Assembly (NCBI GenBank): GCA_965248545.1
Contig: OZ252110.1
Coordinates: forward strand, 3,658,001 to 3,722,000
Direction of reading: 5' to 3'
Origin: Alteromonas_E sp965248545
Lineage (GTDB): Bacteria; Pseudomonadota; Gammaproteobacteria; Enterobacterales; Alteromonadaceae
Length of the DNA stretch: 64,000 bases
A model generated the notes under the pieces. The model saw only the letters and a program-made list of their open reading frames with translations, had not been told where the DNA came from and ran no database searches. This document shows positions 1 through 10,209 of this stretch, in pieces (position 1 is the first letter of the stretch; every line of letters begins with the position of its first letter). The translations under genes and the position numbers were made by a program.

Positions 1-1702
1 CCGTGGTAACGGTCCGGGCCCCCCGCAGCGCACAATGCACCGATACACTGCCGGTGTAGCTGAATAAGTTGAGAACATCTTTACCCTTAGCCTTTTGTGC
101 GACTAACTGACGTGTTGAGCGATGGTCTAAAAACAGACCGCAATCAAGATAGTCGGTCGGATTGACGTAAAACTGGGCGCCATTTTCATGAACCGTTATG
201 AACGTCTTTTGCGTCGCTTGGCGCTGGTACTGTGAACTACCCTTCTGTTGAGAGCGGACTTTAACGGCAATCTTATCAGCCGCAAACCCGGTTACACTCG
301 GCAATTGGATAATAATGTCATTCAGACGACGACGGGCCTTTTCTGCCGGAATGTTTTTGGGTGGCGCATATTCTTGCACTACCAACCAATCAGCATACAC
401 ATCGATTGCAACGTTGTAGTCCGGTAAATCGGCATCGTATATTCGATAAGCATTGGTGTCGGTTTGCTTTAAGAAGCGTTGCAATTGTTTGAGGTTTTTC
501 TTTAAACGGTTGGCAAATTCATTGTTCCCTGAATCTGTCAACACACGCTGGTTGGCCTCGTCCATGATGAAATTAGCGAGCTTACACTCAAGCTTACCAT
601 TCATAAGGGCGTATTCATTTTTCGCTCTTAACTTCAACTGGCGCAACAGATCCCTTTGCGAGCTCAATAAACTAATCTGCCAGTCTGGATATTGTTGCTT
701 TAACTGCAAACCCCATTGATTGAAAAATGGTACTAACGTCGCGAGATCACTGAGTCGCTCACCGTATGGAGGATTACTGACAATGTAACCTGCCTCACCG
801 ACATCGGGGTTAAACGCTAGCGCGTCTTGCTGAGAAAACTGAATTGCTTGAAAAACACCGGCCTGATCAGCGTTGCGTTTGGCAATCTGGATCATGGACG
901 GCTGGTTGTCATTGGCCACTATTTTAACGTCAGTGGTTTTTACCGATTGTTGCGCGTGTTCTACCAACGACTGCCACAGCCGTTCATCGTGATTTAACCA
1001 CTTTGTGAATCCCCAGCGTTTGCGGGTCAGCCCTGGCGCTTTATTCATGGCTATTTGCGCAGCTTCAATTGCGATCGTTCCGGAGCCACACATAGGATCG
1101 ATTAACGGTTTATGTCGAGCTTTAGTCCATCCTGAACGGATTAGCAGTGCGCTAGCAACGTGCTCTTTTAGCGGCGCTTCACCTGTTTCAGAACGGTAAC
1201 CGCGCTGATGCAGACTCCCGCCCGCCATATCAATCCCAATGGTAACTTTATCGCGCCACAATCGTGCTTGGATAGTGAATCCAGGTGCTAGTTTGTCAAC
1301 ACTGGGCCTGGAAAGACCGGCTTCAGTAAAACGATCAACAACTGCATCTTTGAGCCGCTGCGCCGAAAACTGGCTATTGCTTAGCGCCCTATTGGTACCT
1401 GAAAAATTCACCAAAAAGTCGGTTGATGAATCAAACTGTGCACTCCAGTCAATACTGTTGGCCGTTTCATAGAGCTGTTGAGCATTATCGGAAGGACCTT
1501 CGGCTAACACCCAAATAACCCGGTTTGCCAAGCGTGACCACAAACACAAACGATAAGCGTCAGCCAAGCTGGCTTCGGTTATAACCTGTCCGGGTTTCAG
1601 TTGCACACTTAACTCAGGACACAAATCGAGTACTTCTTGTTTTAATAACTCATCCAGACCGCGACTCGTCGTCAAGATTATTTTGTTTAGTGACTGACTC
1701 AC
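1..1702 (-). CDS. rlmL: 23S rRNA methyltransferase RlmKL, C-terminus cut off by window start
   Basis: Bifunctional 23S rRNA guanine methyltransferase (m2G2445 by the RlmL half, m7G2069 by the RlmK half). Translated from the minus strand, 567 codons are present of a family length near 700, so the RlmK catalytic end is missing. Visible are an N-terminal THUMP-type region, the SAM-site sequence DPMCGSGT at about residue 202, the amino-methyltransferase motif NPPYGERL at about 310, and the beginning of the RlmK Rossmann domain (NLFSYTGS) near the window edge. The start is GTG at 1702: an ATG two bases upstream runs straight into TGA, and AAGGGG lies at a good distance before the GTG. It follows pyrD by 36 bases and is probably cotranscribed with it. 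The ORF has no stop codon inside the window. Confidence 0.95.
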   Translation of the reverse strand, partial: MSQSLNKIILTTSRGLDELLKQEVLDLCPELSVQLKPGQVITEASLADAYRLCLWSRLANRVIWVLAEGPSDNAQQLYETANSIDWSAQFDSSTDFLVNFSGTNRALSNSQFSAQRLKDAVVDRFTEAGLSRPSVDKLAPGFTIQARLWRDKVTIGIDMAGGSLHQRGYRSETGEAPLKEHVASALLIRSGWTKARHKPLIDPMCGSGTIAIEAAQIAMNKAPGLTRKRWGFTKWLNHDERLWQSLVEHAQQSVKTTDVKIVANDNQPSMIQIAKRNADQAGVFQAIQFSQQDALAFNPDVGEAGYIVSNPPYGERLSDLATLVPFFNQWGLQLKQQYPDWQISLLSSQRDLLRQLKLRAKNEYALMNGKLECKLANFIMDEANQRVLTDSGNNEFANRLKKNLKQLQRFLKQTDTNAYRIYDADLPDYNVAIDVYADWLVVQEYAPPKNIPAEKARRRLNDIIIQLPSVTGFAADKIAVKVRSQQKGSSQYQRQATQKTFITVHENGAQFYVNPTDYLDCGLFLDHRSTRQLVAQKAKGKDVLNLFSYTGSVSVHCALRGARTVTT

Positions 1703-1738
1703 ATTTGCCCCTTAATTGTGCTGCAATCGAGTGTTAGC

Positions 1739-2746
1739 CTAAAGAGCATTAACGATATCCTTAACCAATTTCGGGCCTTGATAGATCAACGCTGAGTACA
1801 CTTGCACCAAACTGGCACCGGCTTCTAAGCGCTGTTTCGCAGTTGTTGGGCTATCAATACCGCCCACCCCAATGATTGGCATTCTTTGCTCCAGTGCGTC
1901 AGCTAAAACACGGGTTACGTGAAGACTCTTGTCGGTTAATACTGAACCGGACAGACCGCCAGCCTCATTCGCATATTGGAGTCCTTCAACGGGGGCGCGC
2001 TCCAAGGTTGTATTGGTTGCGATCACGCCATCGATCTCGGCATTTAATAGCGATTGCGCGATAGAACGGATTTCGTCATCAGACAGATCAGGGGCGATTT
2101 TCACTAGCAATGGCGTGTATTGTTTGTGTTGCTCACTCAACATCACTTGCCGAGCTTTTAAACCGGCAAGCAAGTTATCTAGTGCTTCACCGTACTGCAG
2201 GTTTCGAAGTCCTGGCGTGTTCGGTGAAGAGATATTCACCGTTACGTAGTCCGCCAGCGCATAGACTTTATCTAAACACTTGATGTAGTCGTCTATCGCG
2301 TCTTCTTCTGGCGTGACTTTATTCTTACCAATATTGATCCCGACAATACCGTCAAAACTGGCTTTCTTGACACGCTCAACGAGGTAATCAACGCCCTTGT
2401 TATTGAAGCCCATGCGATTAATGATCGCGGATTTTTCGGGGATCCTAAACAGTCTAGGTTTATCATTGCCCGGCTGAGGGAGCGGTGTTGCAGTGCCGAC
2501 CTCGACAAATCCAAAGCCCATTGCGCCAAAGGCGTCAACGCATTCACCGTTTTTATCCAGACCGGCCGCCAAACCAACTGGATTGGGAAATGTTAAACCT
2601 AAAACCTCAACTGGTTTTGGTGTTACTTTCTGCGCGTAGGTGCAGCGCAATAGATTAGACTGAGAATACTTTAACCAATTGATGGTTAAATCATGCGCTT
2701 TTTCTGGCTCACAATTAAGAAGTGCATTTTGAACCAAACCATACAT
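1739..2746 (-). CDS. pyrD: Dihydroorotate dehydrogenase (quinone), class 2
   Basis: Membrane-associated flavoenzyme that oxidises dihydroorotate to orotate with a quinone acceptor, the fourth step of pyrimidine synthesis. The 335-residue product aligns throughout with E. coli PyrD from memory: PNPVGLAAGLDKNGE near the start of the barrel, NISSPNTPGLR around residue 175 carrying the catalytic serine, ATNTT and the phosphate-binding GVGGIDS near the C-terminus. The N-terminal helix MYGLVQNALL matches the membrane-associating helix of class 2 enzymes. An ATG 33 bases further upstream is open, but it lies inside the hairpin of the glutamate dehydrogenase terminator and adds residues unlike the family, so the ATG at 2746 is chosen. 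Confidence 0.96.
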   Translation of the reverse strand: MYGLVQNALLNCEPEKAHDLTINWLKYSQSNLLRCTYAQKVTPKPVEVLGLTFPNPVGLAAGLDKNGECVDAFGAMGFGFVEVGTATPLPQPGNDKPRLFRIPEKSAIINRMGFNNKGVDYLVERVKKASFDGIVGINIGKNKVTPEEDAIDDYIKCLDKVYALADYVTVNISSPNTPGLRNLQYGEALDNLLAGLKARQVMLSEQHKQYTPLLVKIAPDLSDDEIRSIAQSLLNAEIDGVIATNTTLERAPVEGLQYANEAGGLSGSVLTDKSLHVTRVLADALEQRMPIIGVGGIDSPTTAKQRLEAGASLVQVYSALIYQGPKLVKDIVNAL

Positions 2747-2764
2747 AAAACAGAAACCCCATAT

Positions 2765-2789
2765 AAAAAAGCCCCGCATTGCGGGGCTT
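2765..2789 (-). terminator. Rho-independent terminator after the NAD-GDH gene
   Basis: A 9-bp perfect stem (AAGCCCCGC with its complement) around a three-base loop is followed on the minus strand by TTTTTT. It lies 24 bases after the GDH stop codon and just before pyrD, so it separates the two transcripts. Confidence 0.9.
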
Positions 2790-2812
2790 AGTATTTTCGC
2801 AATAATACTATT

Positions 2813-5800
2813 TTAATGGTTTGCCTTGACGCTTAACAGCATCAATTCACGTAATGCTACAGAAAACTTCGCAAAATCATGCGTTGTACTGGTCTTAAAC
2901 TCAGACATCATGTGATACCAACGCTGTAGTAATACCTCATTGCTATCCATCCAAGTATTCAATATTACGTGTGCATCCTTCTCATCCGGCGCGTTCATCA
3001 GCAATGAGTTCGCGATCGAACGTTGCTGCCAATCCAACTCTTCGCGATAAGACGCTCTCGCCAATGCTTGCCAGTGATTACTGACAGATTGATGATTGAT
3101 CTGGTCGAGGAACCAATGAAGTTCGAGTTTCGAACCTAATTGATAGTACAAGGTAGCCGCCACTGCATTGCCGCGTTTATCAGTCCGCGCGATTTGCGCT
3201 AGGTCAAGACAACAGAACATGTTACTGAAGCTCGCCACTGAGCGAGCAATATCTTCTGGAACTCCCTGAGACACCAAGGATTTAATTTCGGTTTCAACCT
3301 CTTGATACTCTTCCTCTACCAAGTAATCAGCTAGATTGTCACGCAAGTCGCGGTAGACCTCACAGTACTCAGCAATCGCCTGGTTGATATCAATCGACTT
3401 GTCACCGTGTCGCAAATACCAGCGAGATGCCCGTCGAATCGTACGACGCGCCTGCTCTAACATACCCAACTGCACGTCAGCGGGTACTTTGTTATCCAGT
3501 TTTTCTATCGCTTCCCACAATTCGCCAATTCCAAAGATGGCTTTGACAATTGAATATGAAATAGCTACTTCGGCTACTGAAGCGCCCGTCTCTTCCTGGA
3601 TCCTGAACATATAGTTGAGGCCCATGTCATTGACCATTTCATTGGTCAACTTAGTCGCGATGATTTCACTGCGCAGTGGATGTTGCTGCATTTGCTTCGC
3701 AAACTTTTTACGCAGCACCGCTGGGAAGGCGTTAATCAACAACTGGTTGTAGTAAGGGTTTTGAGTGATTTCTTCAACATTTAGTTGGTCTTTTAAGACC
3801 ATCTTGCCGTAAGCGATGAGCACTGATAGCTCGGGACGCGTAAAGCCTTTATCCGATGCTAAGCGGTCTGAAACCTCTTCGTCATGCGGGATAAACTCTA
3901 ACTCACGATTCAGTGCGCCATCACGCTCTAAGCCATGGATAAAACGCAACTGCTCTTTTAACGCGCTCGCCCCTGCTCGCTCAGAGATTGAAATCGACAA
4001 TGTTTGACGATAACAGTCCTGTAGTACGATTTGAGACACGTCATCGGTCATGTCGTACAGTAAGTTATTGCGCTGTTTGACGGTTAGATCACCGTCATTG
4101 ACCAGCTGGTTTAGTAAGATCTTAATGTTGACTTCGTTGTCAGAGCAGTCAACGCCACCGACGTTATCGATAAAGTCAGTATTGACTCTACCGCCATGAG
4201 CTGCGAATTCGATACGACCCAATTGCGTCAGGCCTAAGTTACCACCCTCGCCGACAATTTTAGCTTTGAGCTCGCTACCGTTAATTCGCACTGCGTCATT
4301 TGCGCGATCACCCACTTCACTGTGGCTTTCACTAGCACCTTTGACGTATGTACCGATACCACCGTTCCACATGAGGTCCACTTCCATTTTGAGAATGTTA
4401 TGGATTAACTCATTCGGTGTCATCGCGGTTTGACGTGTGCCCAACCATTTTTTCATTTCAGGACTGAGTTTGATCGATTTGGCTGAACGCTCAAAAATAC
4501 CGCCGCCTTTTGAAATCAATTTACGATCGTAGTCGTTCCAACTAAGGCTTGGATCTTCAAACAGACGCTGACGTTCTTTATACGTTTTCGCCGCATCCGG
4601 GTTCGGGTCAAAGAATATATGTAAGTGGTTAAACGCAGCGATGATGCGCGTGTGTTCTGACAACAGCATACCGTTACCAAATACGTCACCAGCCATGTCA
4701 CCGACACCGATACAGGTAAAATCAGTCGTTTGACAATCAACGCCAATCTCACGGAAGTGGCGTTTAACGGATTCCCATGCGCCGCGCGCAGTGATACCCA
4801 TTTTCTTATGGTCATAACCGATACTGCCACCAGACGCGAATGCATCGCCGAGCCAGAAACCGTATTCTTCTGAAATGCTGTTGGCGATATCTGAGAAGGT
4901 CGCAGTGCCTTTGTCGGCCGCAACAACCAAATATGGATCATCCTCATCTAGGCGAACCACGTTTTCCGGGTGCACAACCTTACCATCAACGATATTGTCG
5001 GTGATATCTAACAAACTCCGAATAAAGGTTCTGTAGCACGCTTGACCGGCTTCAAAGAACTCTTGGCGGCTCAAGTCAGATGAAAGGTTTTTGCACACGA
5101 AACCACCCTTGGCTCCGACCGGTACAATAACCGTGTTCTTAACTTGCTGGGCTTTCACCAGACCTAGAATTTCTGTTCTGAAATCTTCTTGTCTGTCAGA
5201 CCAACGCAAACCACCACGCGCAACCTTACCACCTCTTAAGTGCACACCTTCAACTTGTGGACTATATACGAAGATTTCAAATTTCGGTAACGGCAGAGGC
5301 ATATCCGAAATCTTTTCAGGTAGCATTTTGAAAGACACATAAGCCTTCGGCGTACCCTGCTCATCAACTTGATAGAAGTTTGTACGCAGGGTTGCTTGAA
5401 TCAAATCAAGGTAACGTCGAATGATACGGTCATCATCAAGATTAGACACGCTATCAAGTTGTGCCTCGATGTCAGCCACTATGGCGTTGGCCTTTTTCTC
5501 ATTGCGTTTAAGTGATGGGTTAAACTGCTGCTCAAAATAGTTAACCAAACACTCTGCAATTGCCGGGTAGTTGGCCAGCGTATTGGCAATGTAATCATGG
5601 CTGAAAGAGGAGCCAATTTGCTTCATGTATTTTGCGTAGGCACGCAAGATAGTGACATTACGGCCGGTTAAATTCGCGCCCAAGATAAGACGGTTGAATC
5701 CATCGTCTTCTAAATCGTTTTTCCAAACCTGAGAGAAAGCGTCTTGGAACAGTGATTGTGCACTTTCCATATCAAAATCTTGCACGCGCTTGTGCAGCAT

Positions 5801-7660
5801 TTTGAAATCCATGATCCAGTTAACATTGCCCTCGGCGCACGTCACCATAAACGGACTTTCATCGATGACTCGCAAGCCAAAGTTTTCCAGCATTGGCAAA
5901 ACATCTGAAAGGTGGATTGGCACATCTTTATGGAACAACTTAAGCTTGACGATCTCACTGTCCGCAGGCTCTTCTTGCGGTCTGTAGAACAACATATCGA
6001 GCGTATTGTCATCTGACAATAGCTCTAAGCGTTCGATATCGACCAGCGCGGCACTCGGTAAGTTAGATTCGGTATAACTTCTCGAGAAAGCATTTTCATA
6101 ACGTTGTTGTATAGCTTTACCAGCTGCTTCGCCGTGAGCGGAAACGATTGCTGAAGCCAACCGATCGCTCCAGCTTTTTGTTAGTTCTATTATATTTTTC
6201 TCGATTTCCTTCACATCATATTCCACGTTGTTGTCTTTTACTTTCGCGATGTAATGCGTGCGGGCGTACACTGACTCAGAAAAGTACGTCGTAAACTCGA
6301 CTTCCTCGTCACTGCCAAAAGCGCGTTTTAACAGCTTTTGCGTGTCTTTACGCAATTGCGTGTTGTACTTCTCTCTGGGCACGAAAACCATACAAGACAC
6401 GAAGCGTCCAAACAATTCGCGGCGCACAAATAAACGGGTGATACCGCGCTCTTGCATTTGTAAAATGCCCATCACGATCTGCGCAAGGTCGGCTTCAGTG
6501 CTTTGCAGTAATTCGTCGCGCGGATAGGTTTCGATAATATTAACGAAAGCCTTAAACGCGTGCGTGCCCGGTTCAAAACAAGAGAGTTCGCAAACGCGAT
6601 CAATCTTTTCACGCAATACCGGTATCTGGGTCGCACTGCTGTTGTAGAACGACGCTGAATACAAACCGATAAAACGGTGCTCGCCAATCACTTCTCCTTT
6701 GGCATTAAATTCCTTAACACCGATGTAATCCATATGTGCCGGTCGGTGAACTCTTGAGCGGCTATTGGTTTTCGTCAACAGTAACGGGTCTTGGTTAAGT
6801 GCTGCGCGCTGAGCACTGGCAGCCATTCTCGAAATCAAGCGCTCGCGATCTGTTTTGGAGTTCTGCATTAACCCCAAGCTTGAGTTGTTGTCAGGCACCC
6901 AGCGGTGATCACCTTTGATGGCCTTAACCTCATAATGGCGATAGCCCATAAGCGTGAAATTATGGTCAGCCAACCAACGCAAAAACGTCAGTGCTTGGTG
7001 TTTTGATGCGTCATTGCCGACGTGTGCTTTACCACTTTCAATTTCCTTTATAACAGTGTCTAAGCGCTCTCTCATCGGCTGCCAATCGGTTACAGCCAGT
7101 GATACTTCGTCTACCACTGAATGTAACTCTTGGGTTAATTGTTCAATTGCAGCATCAGAATTCTGGCGATCGATTTCAATCAAGAAAATCGTTTGTTTCT
7201 CTACGGCAGCGGATTGCTTTTTAGGCGGATTGTCTAAGAACTCTGTAACGCGCTTACTCTTATCACGTTTAAGCGTGATTGGGCTGTGTAACAGCAAATG
7301 GGCAGATATGTCCAAGCGATTCAAAGCCATACGCACAGAATCAACTAGGAATGGCATGTCCTTCACAATAATTTCCACTATTGTATGACTGCTATGCCAA
7401 CCGTGTTTTGCTATCTCTGGGTTAAACACGCGAATAGCCGGTTTTGCCATATCGAATTTTTCGAATTGGTGCCAAAGGCTAAGTGCGGCGCCGTACAAAT
7501 CACTGTCATTGCGATCTTCAAGATCGTCCGATGACATATTTAAATAGAGGCGTTGAGCAAATTGTTTAACCAGTTTGGAGTGCTGACCATCGATGTTCTT
7601 ATCAATCAGCTTGAATACATTTTCTAGGAGTACAGAGTGAGGCTTTGTGGCGAATGTCAT
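2813..7660 (-). CDS. gdhB: NAD-specific glutamate dehydrogenase, large (about 180 kDa) class
   Basis: Cytoplasmic enzyme that oxidatively deaminates glutamate to 2-oxoglutarate with NAD, feeding amino-acid catabolism into the TCA cycle. At 1615 residues it has the usual length of the large bacterial class described from Pseudomonas and Streptomyces. The first 700 or so residues form the ACT-like and helical regulatory part. The catalytic core follows: GGLRWSDR and PVGAKGGF, with the active-site lysine at about residue 850, then a Rossmann domain with GEGGNLGLTQ. The long helical C-terminal domain completes the protein. The start ATG at 7660 is the first in frame. A strong terminator follows the gene, and about 200 bases of untranslated DNA precede it, so it is probably monocistronic. 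Confidence 0.97.
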   Translation of the reverse strand: MTFATKPHSVLLENVFKLIDKNIDGQHSKLVKQFAQRLYLNMSSDDLEDRNDSDLYGAALSLWHQFEKFDMAKPAIRVFNPEIAKHGWHSSHTIVEIIVKDMPFLVDSVRMALNRLDISAHLLLHSPITLKRDKSKRVTEFLDNPPKKQSAAVEKQTIFLIEIDRQNSDAAIEQLTQELHSVVDEVSLAVTDWQPMRERLDTVIKEIESGKAHVGNDASKHQALTFLRWLADHNFTLMGYRHYEVKAIKGDHRWVPDNNSSLGLMQNSKTDRERLISRMAASAQRAALNQDPLLLTKTNSRSRVHRPAHMDYIGVKEFNAKGEVIGEHRFIGLYSASFYNSSATQIPVLREKIDRVCELSCFEPGTHAFKAFVNIIETYPRDELLQSTEADLAQIVMGILQMQERGITRLFVRRELFGRFVSCMVFVPREKYNTQLRKDTQKLLKRAFGSDEEVEFTTYFSESVYARTHYIAKVKDNNVEYDVKEIEKNIIELTKSWSDRLASAIVSAHGEAAGKAIQQRYENAFSRSYTESNLPSAALVDIERLELLSDDNTLDMLFYRPQEEPADSEIVKLKLFHKDVPIHLSDVLPMLENFGLRVIDESPFMVTCAEGNVNWIMDFKMLHKRVQDFDMESAQSLFQDAFSQVWKNDLEDDGFNRLILGANLTGRNVTILRAYAKYMKQIGSSFSHDYIANTLANYPAIAECLVNYFEQQFNPSLKRNEKKANAIVADIEAQLDSVSNLDDDRIIRRYLDLIQATLRTNFYQVDEQGTPKAYVSFKMLPEKISDMPLPLPKFEIFVYSPQVEGVHLRGGKVARGGLRWSDRQEDFRTEILGLVKAQQVKNTVIVPVGAKGGFVCKNLSSDLSRQEFFEAGQACYRTFIRSLLDITDNIVDGKVVHPENVVRLDEDDPYLVVAADKGTATFSDIANSISEEYGFWLGDAFASGGSIGYDHKKMGITARGAWESVKRHFREIGVDCQTTDFTCIGVGDMAGDVFGNGMLLSEHTRIIAAFNHLHIFFDPNPDAAKTYKERQRLFEDPSLSWNDYDRKLISKGGGIFERSAKSIKLSPEMKKWLGTRQTAMTPNELIHNILKMEVDLMWNGGIGTYVKGASESHSEVGDRANDAVRINGSELKAKIVGEGGNLGLTQLGRIEFAAHGGRVNTDFIDNVGGVDCSDNEVNIKILLNQLVNDGDLTVKQRNNLLYDMTDDVSQIVLQDCYRQTLSISISERAGASALKEQLRFIHGLERDGALNRELEFIPHDEEVSDRLASDKGFTRPELSVLIAYGKMVLKDQLNVEEITQNPYYNQLLINAFPAVLRKKFAKQMQQHPLRSEIIATKLTNEMVNDMGLNYMFRIQEETGASVAEVAISYSIVKAIFGIGELWEAIEKLDNKVPADVQLGMLEQARRTIRRASRWYLRHGDKSIDINQAIAEYCEVYRDLRDNLADYLVEEEYQEVETEIKSLVSQGVPEDIARSVASFSNMFCCLDLAQIARTDKRGNAVAATLYYQLGSKLELHWFLDQINHQSVSNHWQALARASYREELDWQQRSIANSLLMNAPDEKDAHVILNTWMDSNEVLLQRWYHMMSEFKTSTTHDFAKFSVALRELMLLSVKANH

Positions 7661-7807
7661 TCGTTAACCTTTATTATAATCATCGCAGTTAAGAGATCGT
7701 GTTTAAATACAACGTTTTATCGCTATATTTTCACTAAATCCGAGGCAATTTAAAAGCGATTATTTTACGACTCTTTTACACTTTAGATACTTATTCAGAT
7801 AACGCAA

Positions 7808-7834
7808 TAAAAAAGGGCAATATATGCCCTTTTC
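7808..7834 (-). terminator. Rho-independent terminator after the MMPL/RND permease gene
   Basis: On the minus strand the sequence AAAAGGGCA, a short AT loop and its complement TGCCC is followed by a run of six T. It lies about 30 bases downstream of the permease stop codon and closes the DUF1302-to-permease operon. Confidence 0.88.
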
Positions 7835-7861
7835 GTATGTAAATATGCGCTTTAAACTGGT

Positions 7862-10204
7862 CTATCCTTTGGACTGCTCATCGTCTTCGCAGCGGTTATA
7901 CCAAAGTATTCTCGCAATCGCGGGTAAAACCACAATAGCGCCTAGCATGTTGACCACGAACATAAAGGTTAACAAGATACCCATGTCCATTTGGAACTTA
8001 AGTGCCGAGAACACCCAGGTACTCACACCGACAGCCAAGGTTATACCGGTAAATAGAACCGCACTGCCCCGCTCCTTGAGTGCATCGAGATAAGCAACTT
8101 CTACTGTTGCCCCCTGCTTCAAACGCCCACTCATGGTTGACAAGATGTAGATACCGTAGTCAACACCGATACCAACACCTAAGGCAATTACGGGCAGCGT
8201 TGAAACCGTCAGTCCAATTTCTAGGAATGTCATAAGGGCTTGTGCTAACACAGATACTACGTACAGCGGAATGACCACTGACAAGGTCGCACGCAATGAT
8301 TTAAAGCTCAATAAACACAAGAGAATGACTGCGCCAAACACGTACAACATCATCGGATCTTGTGCAGCTGCAACGGCTTCGTTGGTCGCCGCCATTACAC
8401 CAACCGGTCCAGATGCGAGTTTGAACTGCAGATCATCTGACGCAAACTCTGCACCGTATTGTTTCACCGCATCGACAACACGAGAAATGGTTTCGGCTTT
8501 GTGATCCTGCATGAACAGTATCACCGGCATTACGGAACAATCGCCATTCAGTAAGCCTGACGACGTCGGCACTTGTGCGATCGCTTGCACCATAGTTTGC
8601 TGATTACGCGGCAGAGTTTGCCACTTAATATTACCTTCGTTGTAACCAGCATTTACCACTTTAGCCACAGACGCCAACGATACAGTCGATTGAACGCCCT
8701 CGACGTTTTCCATTCGCCATTGGAAATCATCAATCGCACTCATTTTTTCGTAAGACGTACAGGCTTCAGGCGCGGTTTCAACGATGACCGATATGTAATC
8801 AACGGTGATTTCGTATCTGTCGGTTATCAGGAAGGTATCCTGATTGTAACGGCTGTATTCATGCAGCGCTGGCGCGCCCGCGTGTAAATCACCAATCTTC
8901 ATTTGTTGTGATTGCATGTAGCCCAACACGAAGAGTAGCGCGGTAATTAATACGATGCTGATCGCCACGCCTTTCTTACTGCACGATGCGATTGAGTTCC
9001 AAAACGCATTTGAGCTCTTTTCTTTGCCAGCGAATTTTTGCTTATAACGGTCACCCAATGTGATGAATGACATGAGTACAGGCAACAAGATCAAGTTTGT
9101 GAAAATGATTACTGCAACACCCATACTGGCCGTTATGGCAAGTTCTCGGATTATGCCAATATCGATGACCAACAAGGTCATAAAGCCCACAGTATCCGAT
9201 AACAGCGCAATACCACCAGGAATGAGCAAGGTGCGGAAGGCATCTTTAGCCGCTTCGAGCACAGTCATACCGGCAACGACGTCTTTACCTACCGCATTGA
9301 TCATCTGAACGCCATGGCTAACACCGATCGCAAAGACTAAGAACGGCACCAAGATCGACATTGGGTCTAAGCCAAAGCCTAGCACGGTCAAAAGCCCTAA
9401 CTGCCATACCACTGCGATGATAGAACACAGCAATGGTAAGAAGGTCAGCATCAACGACTTACAGAAGAAGTAAACCATGAAGGCGGTTATCACAATCGCG
9501 ATAGCGAAGAATAACAAGACGTCTTTTGCACCGTCTGCAACATCGCCAATCATCTTAGCAAAGCCAATAACATGAATACTGATTGCATCGTTTTCATACT
9601 GACCGCGAAGTTGATTTTCTAGCTCCGCGGCTAGCGCAAGGGTGTTGAGTGGCTCACCTGTTTCTGGGTCTAGTTCAAGCAATTGCGCTGTCACCATAGC
9701 ACAGGAGTAATCATCCGATACCTGACGACCAACAATTTTAGCCTTCTCTACGTTTGCAGCGACCAAATCGAGCGCAGCCTGACTGGACGAGTTGAAGTCA
9801 GCTGGAATCACCGGACCGCCGGCAAAACCGCCTTCGACTATCTCAGTAAAACGCGTGGATGGCGCAAATAAAGACACCACCAGAGACCGATCCACACCGT
9901 TGATGAAAAACAGTTGATCGTGCACATTCTTTAATGTGTCAAAGAAGTTTGTATTGAAAATATTGCCGTCTCGGTCACATACCGAAACTAATATATTATT
10001 TGCGCCACCGAAGTCTTTGCGGTGTTGCATGTAGGTTTTCATGTACTCGTGATTGAGTGGGATGTTCTTTTCAAACCCCGCGTCCAATTTCAATTGTGAC
10101 GCGCTGTACAAGAGCCCAACTGTGATCAAAGCGAAAATTGCGACAACGACGCCGCGATATCCAAAAATTAGGCGTTCTAAAAAATGGCTAATAGTCGACA
10201 TCAT
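7862..10204 (-). CDS. MMPL/RND-superfamily inner-membrane transporter
   Basis: A 780-residue polytopic protein of the MMPL branch of the RND superfamily. One membrane helix near residues 15-37 precedes a large periplasmic loop. A bundle of five helices follows at about 225-390, and a second loop-plus-helix-bundle repeats this plan to the C-terminus. Helix sequences such as GFGLDPMSILVPFLVFAIGVSHG and VIALGVGIGVDYGIY carry the acidic residue-plus-glycine pattern of proton-relay helices in this family. Two ATG codons are adjacent at the start and either could be used. It is the last gene of a DUF1302-DUF1329-YCF48-MMPL operon. No periplasmic adaptor or TolC gene is present, unlike drug-efflux RND systems. 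Related clusters are thought to move hydrophobic molecules across the envelope, but the substrate here is unknown. Confidence 0.88.
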   Translation of the reverse strand: MMSTISHFLERLIFGYRGVVVAIFALITVGLLYSASQLKLDAGFEKNIPLNHEYMKTYMQHRKDFGGANNILVSVCDRDGNIFNTNFFDTLKNVHDQLFFINGVDRSLVVSLFAPSTRFTEIVEGGFAGGPVIPADFNSSSQAALDLVAANVEKAKIVGRQVSDDYSCAMVTAQLLELDPETGEPLNTLALAAELENQLRGQYENDAISIHVIGFAKMIGDVADGAKDVLLFFAIAIVITAFMVYFFCKSLMLTFLPLLCSIIAVVWQLGLLTVLGFGLDPMSILVPFLVFAIGVSHGVQMINAVGKDVVAGMTVLEAAKDAFRTLLIPGGIALLSDTVGFMTLLVIDIGIIRELAITASMGVAVIIFTNLILLPVLMSFITLGDRYKQKFAGKEKSSNAFWNSIASCSKKGVAISIVLITALLFVLGYMQSQQMKIGDLHAGAPALHEYSRYNQDTFLITDRYEITVDYISVIVETAPEACTSYEKMSAIDDFQWRMENVEGVQSTVSLASVAKVVNAGYNEGNIKWQTLPRNQQTMVQAIAQVPTSSGLLNGDCSVMPVILFMQDHKAETISRVVDAVKQYGAEFASDDLQFKLASGPVGVMAATNEAVAAAQDPMMLYVFGAVILLCLLSFKSLRATLSVVIPLYVVSVLAQALMTFLEIGLTVSTLPVIALGVGIGVDYGIYILSTMSGRLKQGATVEVAYLDALKERGSAVLFTGITLAVGVSTWVFSALKFQMDMGILLTFMFVVNMLGAIVVLPAIARILWYNRCEDDEQSKG

Positions 10205-10209
10205 AGCAA

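Noticed and set aside
2747..2779. Longer start for pyrD at 2779
   Set aside because: The ATG lies inside the GDH terminator hairpin and adds residues unlike the PyrD family; 2746 begins the conserved N-terminus.
4516..4947. 143-codon minus-strand frame
   Set aside because: A shadow in another frame of the glutamate dehydrogenase gene, with composition unlike a protein family.
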